From: an uncultured Actinomyces sp.
GTDB lineage: Bacteria; Actinomycetota; Actinomycetes; Actinomycetales; Actinomycetaceae
Reading direction: 5' to 3'
DNA: 24,193 bases
NCBI GenBank assembly: GCA_938022345.1
Contig: CALIEP010000196.1
Location: 1-24,193, forward strand
Position 1 is the first letter of the stretch, and each line of letters begins with the position of its first letter. Shown one piece after another: positions 9,083-16,978 of this stretch. Position numbers and translations under genes: made by a program. Under the pieces are notes generated by a model that saw nothing but the letters and a program-made list of their open reading frames with translations, ran no database searches and had not been told where the DNA came from.

Positions 9083-10374
9083 CGAACTCCTCCCTTGGCA
9101 AAGTTGCTCGAGGCCTCGTAGGGGAACAATTCGCGCGCGGGCGTGGTCAGCCCGGCCTCGAATTCTTCGCGGAACTTCTTAATTCCCGACATGATCGGGG
9201 TTGCTGCCGCATCGCCCAGGGCGCAGAAGCTTCGGCCAAAAATGTTGTGTGCGATCTCGTCTAACAGATCGATATCGCCTTCCTGGCCCTTTCCAGCCTC
9301 AAGGCGAAGCATGATCTGCTTAAGCCAGTAGGTTCCTTCACGACAGGGCGTGCACTTACCGCAGGATTCGTGCTGGTAGAACTCAATCCAGCGGGTGATC
9401 ACGCGAACCACAGAGGTTGTTTCATCGAAGACCTGAAGGGCTCGGGTACCGAGCATTGAACCGGCAGCACCGACGGACTCGTAATCCAAAGGAGTGTCCA
9501 GTTCTGCTTCAGTGAAGATCGGGGTCGAGGAACCACCGGGAGTCCAGAACTTCAGCTGGTGTCCTTCGCGAATACCGCCGGCAAACTCGATGAGCTCGCG
9601 CATGGTGATTCCGAAGGGAGCCTCGAATTGGCCCGGATTCTTCACGTGGCCTGAGATCGAGAACAGACCGTGTCCCTTGGACTTCTCCGTTCCCATCGAG
9701 GCGTACCACTGCGCGGAGTGCTGGAAGATTCCCGTCACCTGGCTGATCGACTCGACGTTATTAATAACGGTCGGGCGAGCATACAAACCTGCGACAGCAG
9801 GGAAGGGGGGCTTGAGACGCGGGTGGCCTCGGTAGCCTTCCAGGGAATCCAGAAGAGCGGTTTCTTCACCACAGATGTATGCGCCGGCACCCGCGTGAGC
9901 GGTAATGCGAAGATCGCCCAGCAGGCCGGCCTCGGTTGCTTCCTTTACTGCATTCATCAGGCGACGGTAAACGTGAACGACCTCGCCGCGAAGGTAGACA
10001 AATGCGTGGTTGCAATTGATGGCGCGCGAGGTAATCGCAATGCCTTCAATCAACACGTGGGGGTTCGCCATAATCGTCGGGATGTCCTTACAGGTTCCCG
10101 GTTCCGATTCATCGGCGTTGACCACCAGGTAGCGGGGCAAACCATCATCGGGCGGAAGGAAGGACCACTTCAGGCCCGTGGGGAATCCAGCGCCACCACG
10201 GCCTCGCAAGCCAGAAGCCTTAACGGTCTCAACGATCTCGGCGGGCTCCATGGTGTTGGCCTTCTTGAGTCCCTCGTAGCCGCCTCGGCTCAGGTAAGAC
10301 TCCAAAGTCCACGAGCGATCGCTTCCCCAGCCGCGGGTCAGAATCGGGGTCAGTGCCACGGTTGCTTCACTCAC
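9079..10374 (-). CDS. nuoF: NADH-quinone oxidoreductase subunit F (NADH- and FMN-binding)
   Basis: Entry point of electrons into complex I: binds NADH and FMN and carries the [4Fe-4S] cluster N3. Shows the glycine-rich nucleotide site GRGGAGFPTG (58-67), NADESEPGTCKD, GAYICGEETALLDSLEG, and the N3 ligands Cys338, 341, 344 (ESCGKCTPC) and Cys384 (SFCALGD). The open frame begins at ATG 10407, but I prefer GTG 10374 (MSEATVALTP): AAAGGAG lies 7 bases upstream, it overlaps the nuoE TGA by 8 bases, and the resulting 431 residues match family length, whereas the longer N-terminus is a basic out-of-frame reading of the nuoE end. Stop TGA overlaps the nuoG ATG by 4. Confidence 0.96.
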   Translation of the reverse strand: MSEATVALTPILTRGWGSDRSWTLESYLSRGGYEGLKKANTMEPAEIVETVKASGLRGRGGAGFPTGLKWSFLPPDDGLPRYLVVNADESEPGTCKDIPTIMANPHVLIEGIAITSRAINCNHAFVYLRGEVVHVYRRLMNAVKEATEAGLLGDLRITAHAGAGAYICGEETALLDSLEGYRGHPRLKPPFPAVAGLYARPTVINNVESISQVTGIFQHSAQWYASMGTEKSKGHGLFSISGHVKNPGQFEAPFGITMRELIEFAGGIREGHQLKFWTPGGSSTPIFTEAELDTPLDYESVGAAGSMLGTRALQVFDETTSVVRVITRWIEFYQHESCGKCTPCREGTYWLKQIMLRLEAGKGQEGDIDLLDEIAHNIFGRSFCALGDAAATPIMSGIKKFREEFEAGLTTPARELFPYEASSNFAKGGVR

Positions 10375-11065
10375 CGTCCGTCTCCTTTCCTTCTTCCGCG
10401 GGAACATCGGCCGGAGCGCTCCAGCCGCGTTCTTCGGCGATCCTCAGTCCCAGTGTCGAGGCCTCGCCAGCGCTGGGGCCTTCGTGTTCGTGACCGTCGA
10501 GGAAACCAGCAAGGACGTGCTCGGTTTCCTTGAAAGTCGGCAGCACAGCGCTTCCGCGCGTGGGGTGCAGGGGTTTGCCGGCCTCGATGTCATCGATGAG
10601 GGCGCATGCCGACTCGGGGGTCTGGTTATCGAAGAATTCCCAGTTGACCATGACGACGGGCGCGTAATCGCAGGCCGCATTGCATTCGAGGCGCTCCAGG
10701 GTGATGGTCCCGGCCTCGTTGGTTTCATCGGTTCCGACGCCAACCTTTTCGCTGACGGCTTCCCAGATTTCGTCTCCGCCCATAACAGCGCACAGCGCAT
10801 TGGTGCACACGCCCACGAGGTACTCGCCCGTGGGGTGGCGCTTGTATTGGGTATAGAAGGTCGCAACTGCCGAAACTTCTGCGCGAGTGATGCCCAGAAG
10901 CTCGGCGCACAGCGCGATTCCATTGGCGCTCACATAGCCGTCTTCAGACTGAACCAAGTGCAGCATGGGAAGCAGTGCGGAGCGAGCGTGGCCCTCGGGG
11001 TAGCGCGCGATGATTTCGCGTGCCTCACCTGCAAGGCGCTCATAGGTTTCCACGGGATAGCTCAT
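10367..11065 (-). CDS. nuoE: NADH-quinone oxidoreductase subunit E ([2Fe-2S])
   Basis: 24-kDa-type subunit of the NADH dehydrogenase module, with a thioredoxin-like fold carrying cluster N1a. Ligands visible: Cys87 and Cys92 (CTNALC), then Cys128 and Cys132 (CNAAC). The N-terminal helical part (LPMLHLVQSEDGYVS) is also characteristic. The C-terminal ~60 residues are acidic and low-complexity, an actinobacterial extension. 232 residues; ATG 11065 overlaps the nuoD TGA by 4 bases, with GGGAGG 9 bases upstream. Stop TGA. Confidence 0.97.
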   Translation of the reverse strand: MSYPVETYERLAGEAREIIARYPEGHARSALLPMLHLVQSEDGYVSANGIALCAELLGITRAEVSAVATFYTQYKRHPTGEYLVGVCTNALCAVMGGDEIWEAVSEKVGVGTDETNEAGTITLERLECNAACDYAPVVMVNWEFFDNQTPESACALIDDIEAGKPLHPTRGSAVLPTFKETEHVLAGFLDGHEHEGPSAGEASTLGLRIAEERGWSAPADVPAEEGKETDGE

Positions 11066-12411
11066 CGATCAACGCCTCCCAGAACGGGGTCGATAGTGGC
11101 CAGTGAAACAACGACGTCGGCGAGCTGTCCGCCTTCCGTCATCATGGCCAGAGACTGCAGATTTGCGAATGAAGGGTCGCGGAAGTGTGCGCGGAAGGGG
11201 CGGGTTCCACCAGCAGACACCAGGTGGACACCCAAGATGCCCTTGGCGTGTTCAACGGTCTGGTAGACCTGGCCGGCTGGGACCTTGAAACCTTCGGTGA
11301 CCAGCTTGAAGTGGTGGATCAGGTATTCCATCGAGCTTCCCATGACCTTCGCGATGTGTTCCGCAGAGTTACCCTGGCCGTCCGTTGCGACCGAGAGCTG
11401 TGCGGGCCACTTGATGTGCGGGTCAGAAACCATAACGGGCTGACCTTCGGTTTCTTCGAGGCGACGCAGGACCTGCTCGACGATGCGCAGCGACTGGTAG
11501 CACTCGTCGAAGCGGACGCGCACGCGATTGTAGGCATCATTCGAGTCATAGGTCGGGACATCGAATTCGAAGTTCTCGTAACCGCAGTAGGGCTGGTCCT
11601 TACGCAGGTCTTGAGGCAGACCCGCGGCTCGCAGGGAGGGGCCGGTCAGTCCCAGGGCCATCATCGCGGAAAGGGGCATGTAGCCCACCCCGATGAAGCG
11701 CTGCTTGAAAATGGGGTTGGCCAAAACCAGGTCCTGGAGTTCACCGATGTCGTGGCGGACCTTGGGGAGCTTCTCGCGGATGTAGGGAACCATACCGCTG
11801 GGCAGGTCCTGGGCAATGCCACCGGGGCGCACAAATGCGTGATTCATACGAAGGCCGGTGATGCGCTCGAAGATTCGCAAGATCTCTTCGCGGCCCCTGA
11901 ATGCGATGGTCATCATGGTCGTCGCGCCCAGCTCGTTACCACCGGTACCGATAGCAACGATGTGCGAGGCAATGCGGTTGAGTTCCATGAGGAGAATACG
12001 AACCAGGTTCGCGCGCTCGGGAACATCATCCGTAATGCCGAGAAGCTTTTCGACGGCCAGGCAGTACCCGACTTCCTGGAAGAAGGGAGCAACGTAGTCC
12101 ATGCGGGTGCACAGTGTCACGCCCTGTGTCCAGGTGCGGTATTCCATGGTCTTTTCGATACCCGTGTGCAGATATCCCGTATCGACGCGAGTTTCACGAA
12201 CGGTTTCGCCATCCAGCTCGAGGATCAAGCGAAGAACACCGTGGGTCGAGGGGTGAACGGGACCCATGTTGAGAACGACGCGCTCATGGTTGATGCGCTC
12301 AATTTCGGCGATGACGTCATCCCAGTCGCCGCCTTGAGCGAGGACCTCGGGAACATCTTCAATGTCCAGGCCCGCACTTGATGCTGCCGCATGCAGTGAA
12401 GGAGTAGTCAT
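11062..12411 (-). CDS. nuoD: NADH-quinone oxidoreductase subunit D (49-kDa type)
   Basis: Peripheral-arm subunit that, with NuoB, forms the quinone head-group site. The quinone-site residues are present: His53 and His57 in GPVHPSTHGVLR and Tyr80 in DTGYLHTGIEK. The C-terminal hydrogenase-like signature VSAGGTRPFRAHFRDPSF is also intact. 449 residues, normal length. ATG 12411 shares one base with the nuoC TAA (TAATG), with GGAGG 11 bases upstream. Stop TGA overlaps nuoE by 4 bases. Confidence 0.98.
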   Translation of the reverse strand: MTTPSLHAAASSAGLDIEDVPEVLAQGGDWDDVIAEIERINHERVVLNMGPVHPSTHGVLRLILELDGETVRETRVDTGYLHTGIEKTMEYRTWTQGVTLCTRMDYVAPFFQEVGYCLAVEKLLGITDDVPERANLVRILLMELNRIASHIVAIGTGGNELGATTMMTIAFRGREEILRIFERITGLRMNHAFVRPGGIAQDLPSGMVPYIREKLPKVRHDIGELQDLVLANPIFKQRFIGVGYMPLSAMMALGLTGPSLRAAGLPQDLRKDQPYCGYENFEFDVPTYDSNDAYNRVRVRFDECYQSLRIVEQVLRRLEETEGQPVMVSDPHIKWPAQLSVATDGQGNSAEHIAKVMGSSMEYLIHHFKLVTEGFKVPAGQVYQTVEHAKGILGVHLVSAGGTRPFRAHFRDPSFANLQSLAMMTEGGQLADVVVSLATIDPVLGGVDR

Positions 12412-13106
12412 TAGTTGTACGACCTCCGGGTGTCGGCAGGGGCATTGACTGCTCCCTTGAATTCCACGGGAATACCACCCAGGGGGTAGTCCTTGCGCTG
12501 GGGGTGCCCTACCCAGTCATCGGGAAGAGCGGTGCGCGTAAGCGAAGGGTGTCCATCGAAGACAATGCCCATCAGGTCCCAGGTCTCGCGCTCTTGCCAG
12601 TCGTTCGCCGGGTAGATATCGACGATCGAGGGGATGTGCGGGTCTGCGTCCGGGCAGGTGACTTCCAGACGAATCATGCGATTATGCGTGATCGACATGA
12701 AGGGGTAAATGGCGTGAAGCTCGCGGCCGCGATCTTCGGGGTAGTTCACGCCATTGGTTCCCAAGCACATTTCGAAACGCAGATCTTGGTCATCGCGCAG
12801 ATAGCGCACAACGCGGCGAATGTGCTCGCGCGGAATGAAGATGCTGAGTTCGCCGTGTTCGATGACGACCTTCTCGATGACATCGGTGACAACCAATCCA
12901 TCAGCTTCGATGAGTTCCTCGAGGACGTCAACGATCTGGTCAAAGTAGGAACCGAAGGGGCGAGTAGCGGCAGGAGCGCTCAGAGCAACGGTTTCAAGTT
13001 CAGAAAAGCCCGTGGTATCGCCCTGGTCGGCAACCCCAAACATTCCCTGACGGCTCTTGATCACCGAGGGTTCTGCCGCGCCAAAACGGCTGATTTCTTC
13101 GCTCAT
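12411..13106 (-). CDS. nuoC: NADH-quinone oxidoreductase subunit C (30-kDa type)
   Basis: Peripheral-arm structural subunit of complex I, separate from NuoD as in most bacteria. Family marks: RGRELHAIYPFMSITHNRMIRLEV, read here as shorter blocks ELHAIYPFMS and RMIRLEVTCPD, then DIYPANDWQERETWDLMGI, VFDGHP and HPQRKDYPLGGIPVEF. The N-terminal ~50 residues are acidic and not conserved. 231 residues. ATG 13106 overlaps the nuoB TGA by 4, with AAGGGA 8 bases upstream. It ends in TAA followed immediately, in frame, by TGA; it is one of only two genes here whose visible stop is TAA. Confidence 0.97.
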   Translation of the reverse strand: MSEEISRFGAAEPSVIKSRQGMFGVADQGDTTGFSELETVALSAPAATRPFGSYFDQIVDVLEELIEADGLVVTDVIEKVVIEHGELSIFIPREHIRRVVRYLRDDQDLRFEMCLGTNGVNYPEDRGRELHAIYPFMSITHNRMIRLEVTCPDADPHIPSIVDIYPANDWQERETWDLMGIVFDGHPSLTRTALPDDWVGHPQRKDYPLGGIPVEFKGAVNAPADTRRSYN

Positions 13107-13657
13107 GCCAGCAATCCCTTCATGTCGTGAGTGGGGGTTGCCGCAAGCGCTGCAGCCTCAGCCTTGCGTGCGATTTCGCGGCGGTGCGCGCCCAGGGGCT
13201 CGCTACCGATCTGCTCACGCAGGGTGAGGATTGCGTGAATCAGCGCCTCGGGACGAGGCGGGCAGCCAGGAAGATACACATCGACCGGAACGATGTGGTC
13301 GCATCCCTGGACAACGGCGTAGTTATTGAACATCCCGCCCGAAGACGCGCAAGCTCCCATGGAGATCACCCACTTGGGATCCGCCATTGAGTCATAGACA
13401 CGGCGAATAACCGGGGCCATCTTGTGGGAAACACGTCCGGAGACAATCATGAGGTCGGAGTGGCGCGGCGAGGCGCGGAAAACTTCCAGGCCGAAACGCG
13501 ACATGTCGAAACGGGGAGTTCCGGCTGCCATCATTTCAATTGCGCAGCATGCCAAGCCCATGGTGACCGGCCACTGACTGTGCTTTCGAGCAAGACCGAG
13601 GATTTTCTCCATGCTTGCCAGGGCAATGCCTGCAGGCAGGCTCTCTTCAATTCCCAT
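13103..13657 (-). CDS. nuoB: NADH-quinone oxidoreductase subunit B (cluster N2)
   Basis: Carries the terminal [4Fe-4S] cluster N2, which reduces the quinone. The unusual tandem-cysteine ligand set is complete: Cys37-Cys38 in GLACCAIEMM, Cys103 in GACASSGGMFNNY and Cys132 in YLPGCPPRPEAL. 184 residues, normal length. ATG 13657 lies 15 bases after the nuoA stop with GAGG 6 bases upstream. Stop TGA overlaps the nuoC start. No sign of damage, in contrast to nuoA just upstream. Confidence 0.98.
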   Translation of the reverse strand: MGIEESLPAGIALASMEKILGLARKHSQWPVTMGLACCAIEMMAAGTPRFDMSRFGLEVFRASPRHSDLMIVSGRVSHKMAPVIRRVYDSMADPKWVISMGACASSGGMFNNYAVVQGCDHIVPVDVYLPGCPPRPEALIHAILTLREQIGSEPLGAHRREIARKAEAAALAATPTHDMKGLLA

Positions 13658-13807
13658 TGTTTTCCTCTTACCTCAGTAATCCAGTCCGCCGCGGCGCCAT
13701 TCGTAGATATAGGGGACGGTGATCACCGCGATGAAGGTCAGCATGGCGACCAGTCCGAAGAGTCCCAGCTGGTTGAAGCTAACGGCCCACGGGTACATGA
13801 ACACCAC

Positions 13808-13810
13808 TTA
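13808..13810 (-). other. In-frame TAA within nuoA at the conserved Glu (codon 75)
   Basis: GAC-ATC-TAA-GTG-GTG: the family reads FDIEVVF at this place. GAA to TAA is a single G-to-T change on the coding strand. Confidence 0.9.
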
Positions 13811-13870
13811 GATGTCGAAGACAATGAACGTCATGGCGACCAGGTAGTAGCGAACGGGGAAGCGTCCGCG

Positions 13871-13873
13871 TTA
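13871..13873 (-). other. In-frame TAA within nuoA (codon 54)
   Basis: CAC-CTG-TAA-CGC-GGA precedes the conserved GRFPVRYY block. The family residue here is variable; GAA is a plausible ancestor but is inferred only. Confidence 0.85.
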
Positions 13874-14066
13874 CAGGTGCTGTTCGGTGGGTTCGATACC
13901 GCATTCGTAGTTATCGGCCTTCGTCCGGTTCTTCCGCGTCGGCCCTAGAATTGCGGATGCGCCTAGCCCGCCAAGCGCAAGGACCATGGCGGCTGCAGCC
14001 ATGATCAGCAGCGGAACATAGGGATTGGTCATCGTTCCTCCCACATCGGGTGTACCTTCGTGGCCA

Positions 14067-15344
14067 TCATGCTGATGGCACCATCTTGGATAGGGTCGTA
14101 ATCAGTCGGTCATCGAAATCGCCGCCTTGGCGTTCGAATCCATCCGACAGAAGCTTGTGAACCAGTGTCATCAGGCGCGGGACGGGCAGACCGTAGGTCG
14201 TGCACAGACGCATGATCTTGGGGTTTTCAATGAGTCGGACAAAGATGCGCCCAAGCTGGTAGTAGCCGCCGTATTCGTCGCGAACTCGCTGCGGATAGGC
14301 GCTCATCGCACGGTCTACTCCCGCCCGATGAGTCCGCGAGAGAGCCTGAGCCATCGCTTCGGCAGCGTAGCGCCCCGCCTTCATCGCGGGCGCGATTCCT
14401 TCGCCGTTAAAGGGCGAAACCATTCCACCGGCGTCCCCAACAAGAAGGAATCCATTGGTGTAGTGCGGCTTGCGGTTCAAGCTCATGGGGAGCGCTGCAC
14501 TGCGGAGCTGGCCGATCTGGTTTTCGGCGGTGAATCCCCATTCTTCGGGGAGGTTAGCAACCCACTGTTCGAAAACCTGGCGATAGGGCAGGCTTGTTGC
14601 GCTGGCCGTTGAAGATACCGACCCCAGTCCAACGTTGACGATTCCGTCCCCCATGGGGAAAATCCACCCGTATCCGGGCAGAAGATCGGAGTGTCCGGGT
14701 TCTCCGGCCCACAGTTCCAGGTGGGATTCCATCCACTCTTCGTTTCCACGAGGACTGCGGAAGTAGGTGCGCGCCGCAACGCCCATGGGGCGCTTGGGGT
14801 TCTTTTCAATTCCGAGGCGGGTGGCGACCTTTGCGGACACTCCCCCGGCATCGACGACCAGCTTGGCGCGGATGGTCACATCTTGGGTGTTTGCACCACG
14901 GCCTCGGCGCGCGCGGACGCCACAGACGCGGTGGGCAGAATCTTGGATCACCTCGGCGACGGTGAGTTCTTCTTCGAGGCGAGCTCCCGCACTCTGCGCA
15001 CGCTGGACCAGCGCGTGGTCGAGTTCCATGCGTGCACGGGTCATTCCGTATCCGGGAAGCGAGGCCTGGTCTGGCCACTCCATGTGGATTGTGTGGCCGC
15101 CTCCAATGACCGTCAGACCGCGGTTTCGCGCCCAACCAGAAGTATCAACACCCATGAGGATGAGCTCTTGAACGGCAGCGGGAGTCAGGCCATCACCGCA
15201 GATCTTGTCACGCGGGAAACGCGCCTTGTCGACAAGGAGGACATCAATTCCAAGGGTCGCCAGATGGTAAGCGGTCGATGCACCGCCGGGGCCGGCGCCG
15301 ACTACGACGACGTCGGCACTCATGTCCTGGGCCTGCTGGCTCAC
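14067..15344 (-). CDS. Geranylgeranyl reductase family FAD-dependent oxidoreductase (probable menaquinone side-chain saturase)
   Basis: Flavoprotein of the GGR/MenJ group, enzymes that hydrogenate isoprenoid double bonds; mycobacterial MenJ acts on the menaquinone tail. Visible: N-terminal Rossmann motif VVVVGAGPGGAS (residues 12-23), the family's FPRDKICGDGLTP block, and the second FAD motif LLVGDAGGMVSPFNGEGI. 425 residues from GTG 15344, chosen because AGGAGG is 4 bases upstream; ATG 15365 (7 codons longer) is the alternative, with a weaker AGG. It is the first gene of the transcript leading into nuoA 34 bases on. With menG, menF, menD and menC nearby, menaquinone is a reasonable inferred substrate, but lipid or archaeol-type GGR substrates cannot be excluded from sequence alone. 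Stop TGA. Confidence 0.85.
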   Translation of the reverse strand: MSQQAQDMSADVVVVGAGPGGASTAYHLATLGIDVLLVDKARFPRDKICGDGLTPAAVQELILMGVDTSGWARNRGLTVIGGGHTIHMEWPDQASLPGYGMTRARMELDHALVQRAQSAGARLEEELTVAEVIQDSAHRVCGVRARRGRGANTQDVTIRAKLVVDAGGVSAKVATRLGIEKNPKRPMGVAARTYFRSPRGNEEWMESHLELWAGEPGHSDLLPGYGWIFPMGDGIVNVGLGSVSSTASATSLPYRQVFEQWVANLPEEWGFTAENQIGQLRSAALPMSLNRKPHYTNGFLLVGDAGGMVSPFNGEGIAPAMKAGRYAAEAMAQALSRTHRAGVDRAMSAYPQRVRDEYGGYYQLGRIFVRLIENPKIMRLCTTYGLPVPRLMTLVHKLLSDGFERQGGDFDDRLITTLSKMVPSA

Positions 15345-15444
15345 CACTCCTCCTGAACGCTCCATAAAGCACCTGAATGTAATCAGGGTCCATTAGACGA
15401 CGATAGTCACAGCGTCCACAAAGGGCTGAAGAACGCCAAAAAGT

Positions 15445-15480
15445 CCGTGAGCACAACACTTTGGGGCCGTGAGCGAGCAC
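15445..15480. repeat. Direct repeat CCGTGAGC, 22-base period
   Basis: CCGTGAGC occurs at 15445-15452 and 15467-15474 (plus-strand reading). Both copies are followed by GCAC or GAGCAC. The 22-base spacing is two helical turns, a geometry used by dimeric activators. No known regulator motif was recognised. Confidence 0.4.
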
Positions 15481-15540
15481 ACACCCTTATTTAATTTACG
15501 CACATGCACGTTGCGTTAATGATCCGAAGAGATAGATCGG

Positions 15541-15598
15541 GAGAAAACTGCACTTTCTCGCAGCTCTTGAGAGCACGTCCAGTTGCGACTCAGGAGTC
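15541..15598. repeat. Cluster of three short inverted repeats
   Basis: Three dyads lie in a row: GAGAAA/TTTCTC with a 7-base spacer (15541-15559), GCTCTTGAGAGC (15563-15574) and GACTCAGGAGTC (15587-15598). The last two have 5-base arms, and their centres are 24 bases apart. They could be operator sites or chance; none has a T-tract, so they are not terminators. Confidence 0.4.
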
Positions 15599-15646
15599 TC
15601 CAATCACCTGCTCTCCGCCGCAGATTCGCCCAGTTCTTTTCCAGCC

Positions 15647-15667
15647 AAAAACCGCAGATCACGCGGT
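15647..15667 (-). terminator. Rho-independent terminator after the Gfo/Idh/MocA gene
   Basis: On the minus strand, ACCGC, a 7-base loop and GCGGT are followed by a run of T (plus-strand A 15647-15651). The stem is 5 pairs, 6 with a G-T pair. It lies 2 bases after the oxidoreductase TGA, where a terminator is expected, and separates that gene from the nuo operon. The stem is short, so termination may be partial. Confidence 0.55.
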
Positions 15668-15669
15668 CT

Positions 15670-16854
15670 TCACCGGTGGCCTCGCTCTTGATTGCCCTCA
15701 AAATAGGCAGCAATGTGCGGGGCCACCCGCGGTACATCGAAGGGAATATTGCCCTCGCGTAGCGACTTCGTTGCAAGAACCCCCGCGGCAACAGCCTCGC
15801 GTGCACCCAAAGGTGTCGTATCCGTTTGATCCCCGTGAGCAACAAAACGCAAGAATTCGTCCATTGTCGCGACGTCGGCATCATCGTGACCACGAGCATC
15901 ACCTCGGATCGGAATTTCGATGTCGCCTTGAGGTTCCCAGCGACTCCGGTGCTTCCAGACGCGCACTACTCCCCCATCACCGTCGCCGAAGTTTTCTGCG
16001 CGGCCTCGGGTTCCAATAACGGTGTAGTTTCGCCAGTAATCCGGAGTGAAATGGCACTGCTCGTAGGAAATCATGGTTCCAGAGACCTGTCTCATCATGA
16101 ACATCGAGAGGTCTTCAACATCAATGACGGGGTTCAGTCCTGTGAGGGATTCCGGCGGCCAGTTTTCATAGGAAAACCAGTCACTCATAACGCTATCGCG
16201 GCGCTGGCCGCTGCGATCTGTGAGTTTTCCGTAGACCATGAGGTCCCCCATTCCGACGACCCGCTCGGGCACAGAATCGGAGAGCCAATTCATCACGTCA
16301 ATATCGTGTGCGGCCTTTTGTAAGAGCAAGCCTGTCGTTCGGCTGCGGTCAGCGTGCCAGTCCTTGAAGTAGTAGTCGCCGCCGTTTCCCACGAAGTGCC
16401 GGCACCAGATTGCTCGGACCTCGCCGATCAAACCATCACGAATAACTTGGCGCAGGATTCGGACAACGGCCATGTGGCGCATATTGTGTCCAACATAGAG
16501 CGGAGTCCTGGTTCGATATGCGGTCTCAAGCACGCGATCGGCGCCTTCAATGGTGATGGCGATGGGCTTTTCCAAGTAGACTCCAACCCCAGCTTCTAGC
16601 AGCTGGCATGTGATGTCTTCATGAGTGTCATCGGGGCTGGTGACAATTGCTGCATCAATTCCCAGGTCAAGAAGCTCTTCTAGACTTTCTACCCACGGAT
16701 GGTCACCAAGGATTTCACGAGCGCGCTCGCGCATTGCGGGGTTGGGATCACAGCCGCCTACTAGTTCAGCGGGTACCGAGGAAAGCTGACAGTTTTCGGC
16801 AATGGAGCATCGCGCTCCCAATCCAATGATTCCGACGCGCAGTGGTGTGGACAT
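15670..16854 (-). CDS. Gfo/Idh/MocA family oxidoreductase
   Basis: NAD(P)-dependent sugar or inositol dehydrogenase-like protein of the Gfo/Idh/MocA family; substrate not predictable. Visible: Rossmann motif VGIIGLG (residues 7-13), EKPIAI (95-100, the conserved EKP), GHNMRH (122-127) and the active-site region KAAHDIDVMNWL, whose Lys180 and His183-Asp184 fit the family's catalytic pattern. The C-terminal alpha/beta half is present; 394 residues, normal length. ATG 16854 chosen because GGAG lies 5 bases upstream and the protein then begins directly with the Rossmann strand; the frame extends to 17061 but would overlap menG with unrelated sequence. A CATAAT hexamer at 16891-16896 (minus strand) could be its -10. 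It sits between menG and the nuo operon without functional link and ends at a terminator. Confidence 0.88.
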   Translation of the reverse strand: MSTPLRVGIIGLGARCSIAENCQLSSVPAELVGGCDPNPAMRERAREILGDHPWVESLEELLDLGIDAAIVTSPDDTHEDITCQLLEAGVGVYLEKPIAITIEGADRVLETAYRTRTPLYVGHNMRHMAVVRILRQVIRDGLIGEVRAIWCRHFVGNGGDYYFKDWHADRSRTTGLLLQKAAHDIDVMNWLSDSVPERVVGMGDLMVYGKLTDRSGQRRDSVMSDWFSYENWPPESLTGLNPVIDVEDLSMFMMRQVSGTMISYEQCHFTPDYWRNYTVIGTRGRAENFGDGDGGVVRVWKHRSRWEPQGDIEIPIRGDARGHDDADVATMDEFLRFVAHGDQTDTTPLGAREAVAAGVLATKSLREGNIPFDVPRVAPHIAAYFEGNQERGHR

Positions 16855-16978
16855 GAAGGCTCCATTCACACAGTCTTCTTCGACTCTCCCATTATGCGCC
16901 CCGAAACTACGGCCCATAAAAGGATCCGGCCGCCTGCAGTCCACACTCTGCAAACGACCGGAAGTCTTCCGCGCCCCT

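Larger units (their letters stand above)
13673..14032 (-). pseudogene. nuoA: NADH-quinone oxidoreductase subunit A, two in-frame TAA codons
   Basis: Small three-helix membrane subunit of complex I. The frame from ATG 14032 to TGA 13673 is 119 codons, exactly the family length, and reads convincingly throughout: ADNYECGIEPTEQHL, then stop, RGRFPVRYYLVAMTFIVFDI, then stop, VVFMYPWAVSF and YIYEWRRGGLDY. The stops are codons 54 and 75. Codon 75 is where the family has the conserved glutamate of FDIE (E. coli NuoA Glu81), so GAA to TAA is the obvious change. Codon 54 is variable in the family. No indel is present. GGGAGGA precedes the start, and the gene lies 34 bases after the GGR-family gene. 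As written, only a 53-residue fragment could be made. Confidence 0.9.
15345..15669 (-). promoter_or_regulatory. Intergenic region upstream of the GGR-nuo operon (candidate control region)
   Basis: This is the only gap of about 300 bases in the window. It holds no credible gene. Contents seen: the terminator of the preceding oxidoreductase gene, three short inverted repeats (15541-15598), an A/T-rich stretch (15487-15499), a CCGTGAGC direct repeat (15445-15452 and 15467-15474) and, nearest the operon, a weak promoter-like pair on the minus strand (TTGTGG and TCTAAT, about 18 bases apart, near 15393-15422). Because every nuo junction downstream is short or overlapping, the operon's main promoter most likely lies here. 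Which element is the promoter is uncertain. Confidence 0.4.

Noticed and set aside
11185..12381. Open frame of 398 codons opposite nuoD
   Set aside because: It mirrors nuoD exactly, has no recognisable domain, and nuoD is intact with all key residues.
16960..16970. GGAAGACTTCC as a terminator of menG
   Set aside because: The arms leave a single-base loop and no T-tract follows.
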